Assembly (NCBI GenBank): GCA_035284745.1
Contig: JAYKIL010000013.1
Span: 1 to 8,816 of the forward strand
Source of the DNA: JAYKJB01 sp035284745 [NCBI: Candidatus Sericytochromatia bacterium]
Lineage (GTDB): Bacteria; Cyanobacteriota; Sericytochromatia; S15B-MN24
Reading direction: 5' to 3'
Length of the DNA: 8,816 nt
Below the pieces are notes generated by a model, which did no database searches, was not told where the DNA came from, and saw nothing but the letters and a program-made list of their open reading frames with translations. The position numbers and the translations under genes are program-made. Shown piece by piece: positions 7,997 to 8,816 of the stretch (positions are counted from its first letter, which is position 1; each line of letters starts with the position of its first letter).

Positions 7997-8566
7997 ATGA
8001 ACACTACTCCAATCAACACCGATGTATTGCCCTTCAAGGCTACGGCCTTCCACAAGGGCGAATTCATTGAAGTGACGGAAGCGTCACTGAAGGGCAAGTG
8101 GTCCGTCGTTTTCTTCTATCCGGCCGATTTTACCTTCGTATGCCCCACCGAGTTGGGTGATTTGGCTGACAGCTACGCCGAGTTCCAGAAGCTGGGTGTG
8201 GAAATTTACGCCGTTTCGACCGACACGCATTTCACCCACAAGGCGTGGCACGATGCGTCGGCCACGATCAAGAAGATCGAATATCCGATGATCGGCGACC
8301 CCACGGGCACCATCACCCGCAACTTTGGCGTGATGATTGAAGCCGCTGGCTTGGCCGAGCGCGGCACCTTCGTCATCAACCCCGAAGGCAAAATCACCTT
8401 GGTTGAGATCAGCGCGGGTGGCGTGGGCCGCGACGCGAACGAACTGCTGCGCAAGATTCGCGCCGCCCAATACGTGGCCTCGCACCCCGGTGAAGTCTGC
8501 CCCGCGAAATGGCAAGAGGGGGCCGCTACTTTGGCGCCTTCGCTGGAGCTGGTGGGTAAAATCTAA
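7997..8566 (+). CDS. ahpC: Alkyl hydroperoxide reductase subunit C (2-Cys peroxiredoxin)
   Basis: This 189-residue cytoplasmic typical 2-Cys peroxiredoxin reduces hydrogen peroxide, organic hydroperoxides and peroxynitrite. The peroxidatic Cys49 lies in [13 protein letters not shown] and the resolving Cys168 in [10 protein letters not shown]. The GG-G motif (AGGVGRD) and the C-terminal segment ending LVGKI are those of the AhpC/Prx1 class, and the length is standard. The protein works as a doughnut-shaped decamer recharged by AhpF, whose gene follows 65 bases downstream. AAGGAG (7980-7985) lies 10 bases before the ATG. Expression is probably peroxide-responsive through the palindrome at 7934-7948. 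A terminator right after the gene suggests AhpC is made in excess over AhpF. Confidence 0.97.
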   Translation: MNTTPINTDVLPFKATAFHKGEFIEVTEASLKGKWSVVFFYPADFTFVCPTELGDLADSYAEFQKLGVEIYAVSTDTHFTHKAWHDASATIKKIEYPMIGDPTGTITRNFGVMIEAAGLAERGTFVINPEGKITLVEISAGGVGRDANELLRKIRAAQYVASHPGEVCPAKWQEGAATLAPSLELVGKI

Positions 8567-8575
8567 AATCGAAAC

Positions 8576-8612
8576 GGGCCTCCCGGCTGTCTGGCCCGGA
8601 GGCCCCCTTTTT
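8576..8612 (+). terminator. Intrinsic terminator between ahpC and ahpF
   Basis: GGGCCTCC pairs perfectly with GGAGGCCC, extended inside by GGC/GCC across a C/C mismatch, with a 6-base loop. It is followed by CCTTTTT, giving a textbook GC-rich stem and U tract. It starts 9 bases after the ahpC stop and ends just before the ahpF ribosome site. Partial read-through would give ahpF a lower level than ahpC. No promoter for ahpF alone is visible in the 19 bases left. Confidence 0.85.
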
Positions 8613-8631
8613 CATGGAGGAGGGCTGAAAC

Positions 8632-8816
8632 ATGCTGGACGAGGCGCTGAAAACTCAGTTGGCATCACACCTGGGCTTGTTACAAGTGCCCATCGAACTG
8701 GTCGCAACGCTGGACGAGAGCGAGGCCGCTGGCCGTTTGCGTGGCTTGCTGCAACAGATTGTTGGCCTCTCCCCCAAAATTTCCCTGCGCGAGGATGGTA
8801 CCAACCCGCGCACGCC
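8632..8816 (+). CDS. ahpF: Alkyl hydroperoxide reductase subunit F, N-terminal part (runs off the window)
   Basis: The first 61 residues of AhpF are present and the gene continues past the window. MLDEALKTQLASHLGLL and PIELVATLDESEAAG match the start of the N-terminal domain of AhpF, the two-thioredoxin-fold unit that passes electrons from the flavoprotein body to AhpC. The flavin, NADH and CxxC sites lie beyond the window. A strong GGAGGAGGG site (8616-8624) precedes the ATG, and the gene stands directly behind ahpC, the usual order. The only upstream control seen is the terminator at 8576-8612, so it is probably read from the ahpC promoter by read-through. Confidence 0.93.
   Translation, partial: MLDEALKTQLASHLGLLQVPIELVATLDESEAAGRLRGLLQQIVGLSPKISLREDGTNPRT

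Noticed and set aside
7639-8070. 143-codon plus-strand frame running from the nucleotidyltransferase remnant into ahpC.
   Set aside because: It crosses the ahpC promoter and leader, overlaps two better-supported coding signals, and has no recognisable domain.

Overview
The window looks like a chromosomal stretch of a Gram-negative bacterium, most likely a beta- or gammaproteobacterium. The AhpC and AhpF sequences are of the proteobacterial type, KatG carries a Sec signal peptide, and the first gene is a predicted lipoprotein. Most genes have clear Shine-Dalgarno sites. No tRNA, rRNA, CRISPR array, integrase or insertion sequence is visible. The taxonomic reading is inference.

Left part (1-2962, all on the minus strand). 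Read in the direction of transcription, this holds a small ADP-ribosyltransferase-fold protein (2962-2111), a SUKH/SMI1-KNR4-like protein 29 bases downstream (2081-1506), a membrane-anchored metallo-beta-lactamase-fold hydrolase of the NAPE-PLD/RomA type (1437-364), and the 5' end of a lipoprotein gene that runs off the window (196-1). The first two form a candidate toxin-immunity pair and are the most novel item here.

Centre (3112-7200). A full-length catalase-peroxidase (katG) with an export signal is transcribed divergently from the ADP-ribosyltransferase gene. A GC-rich hairpin follows it. Next comes an aminopeptidase C/bleomycin hydrolase gene (pepC). It converges, with a 7-base gap, on a small membrane protein that has a strongly acidic, Gly/Tyr-rich tail.

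Right part (7201-8816). About 600 bases contain remnants of two small accessory genes: the C-terminal half of a DUF4926-like protein and a MNT-type nucleotidyltransferase broken by a one-base frameshift in a G run. After these comes the peroxide-defence operon ahpC-ahpF. It has a good sigma70-type promoter with a PerR/OxyR-like palindrome (TTAGACT-C-ATTCTAA) over the predicted start of transcription. A strong intrinsic terminator lies between ahpC and ahpF and probably sets their expression ratio.

Functionally, katG acts in the envelope and ahpCF in the cytoplasm, so the two together remove hydrogen peroxide and organic hydroperoxides. The toxin-immunity candidates and broken accessory genes around them suggest this locus receives and loses small defence or conflict genes.
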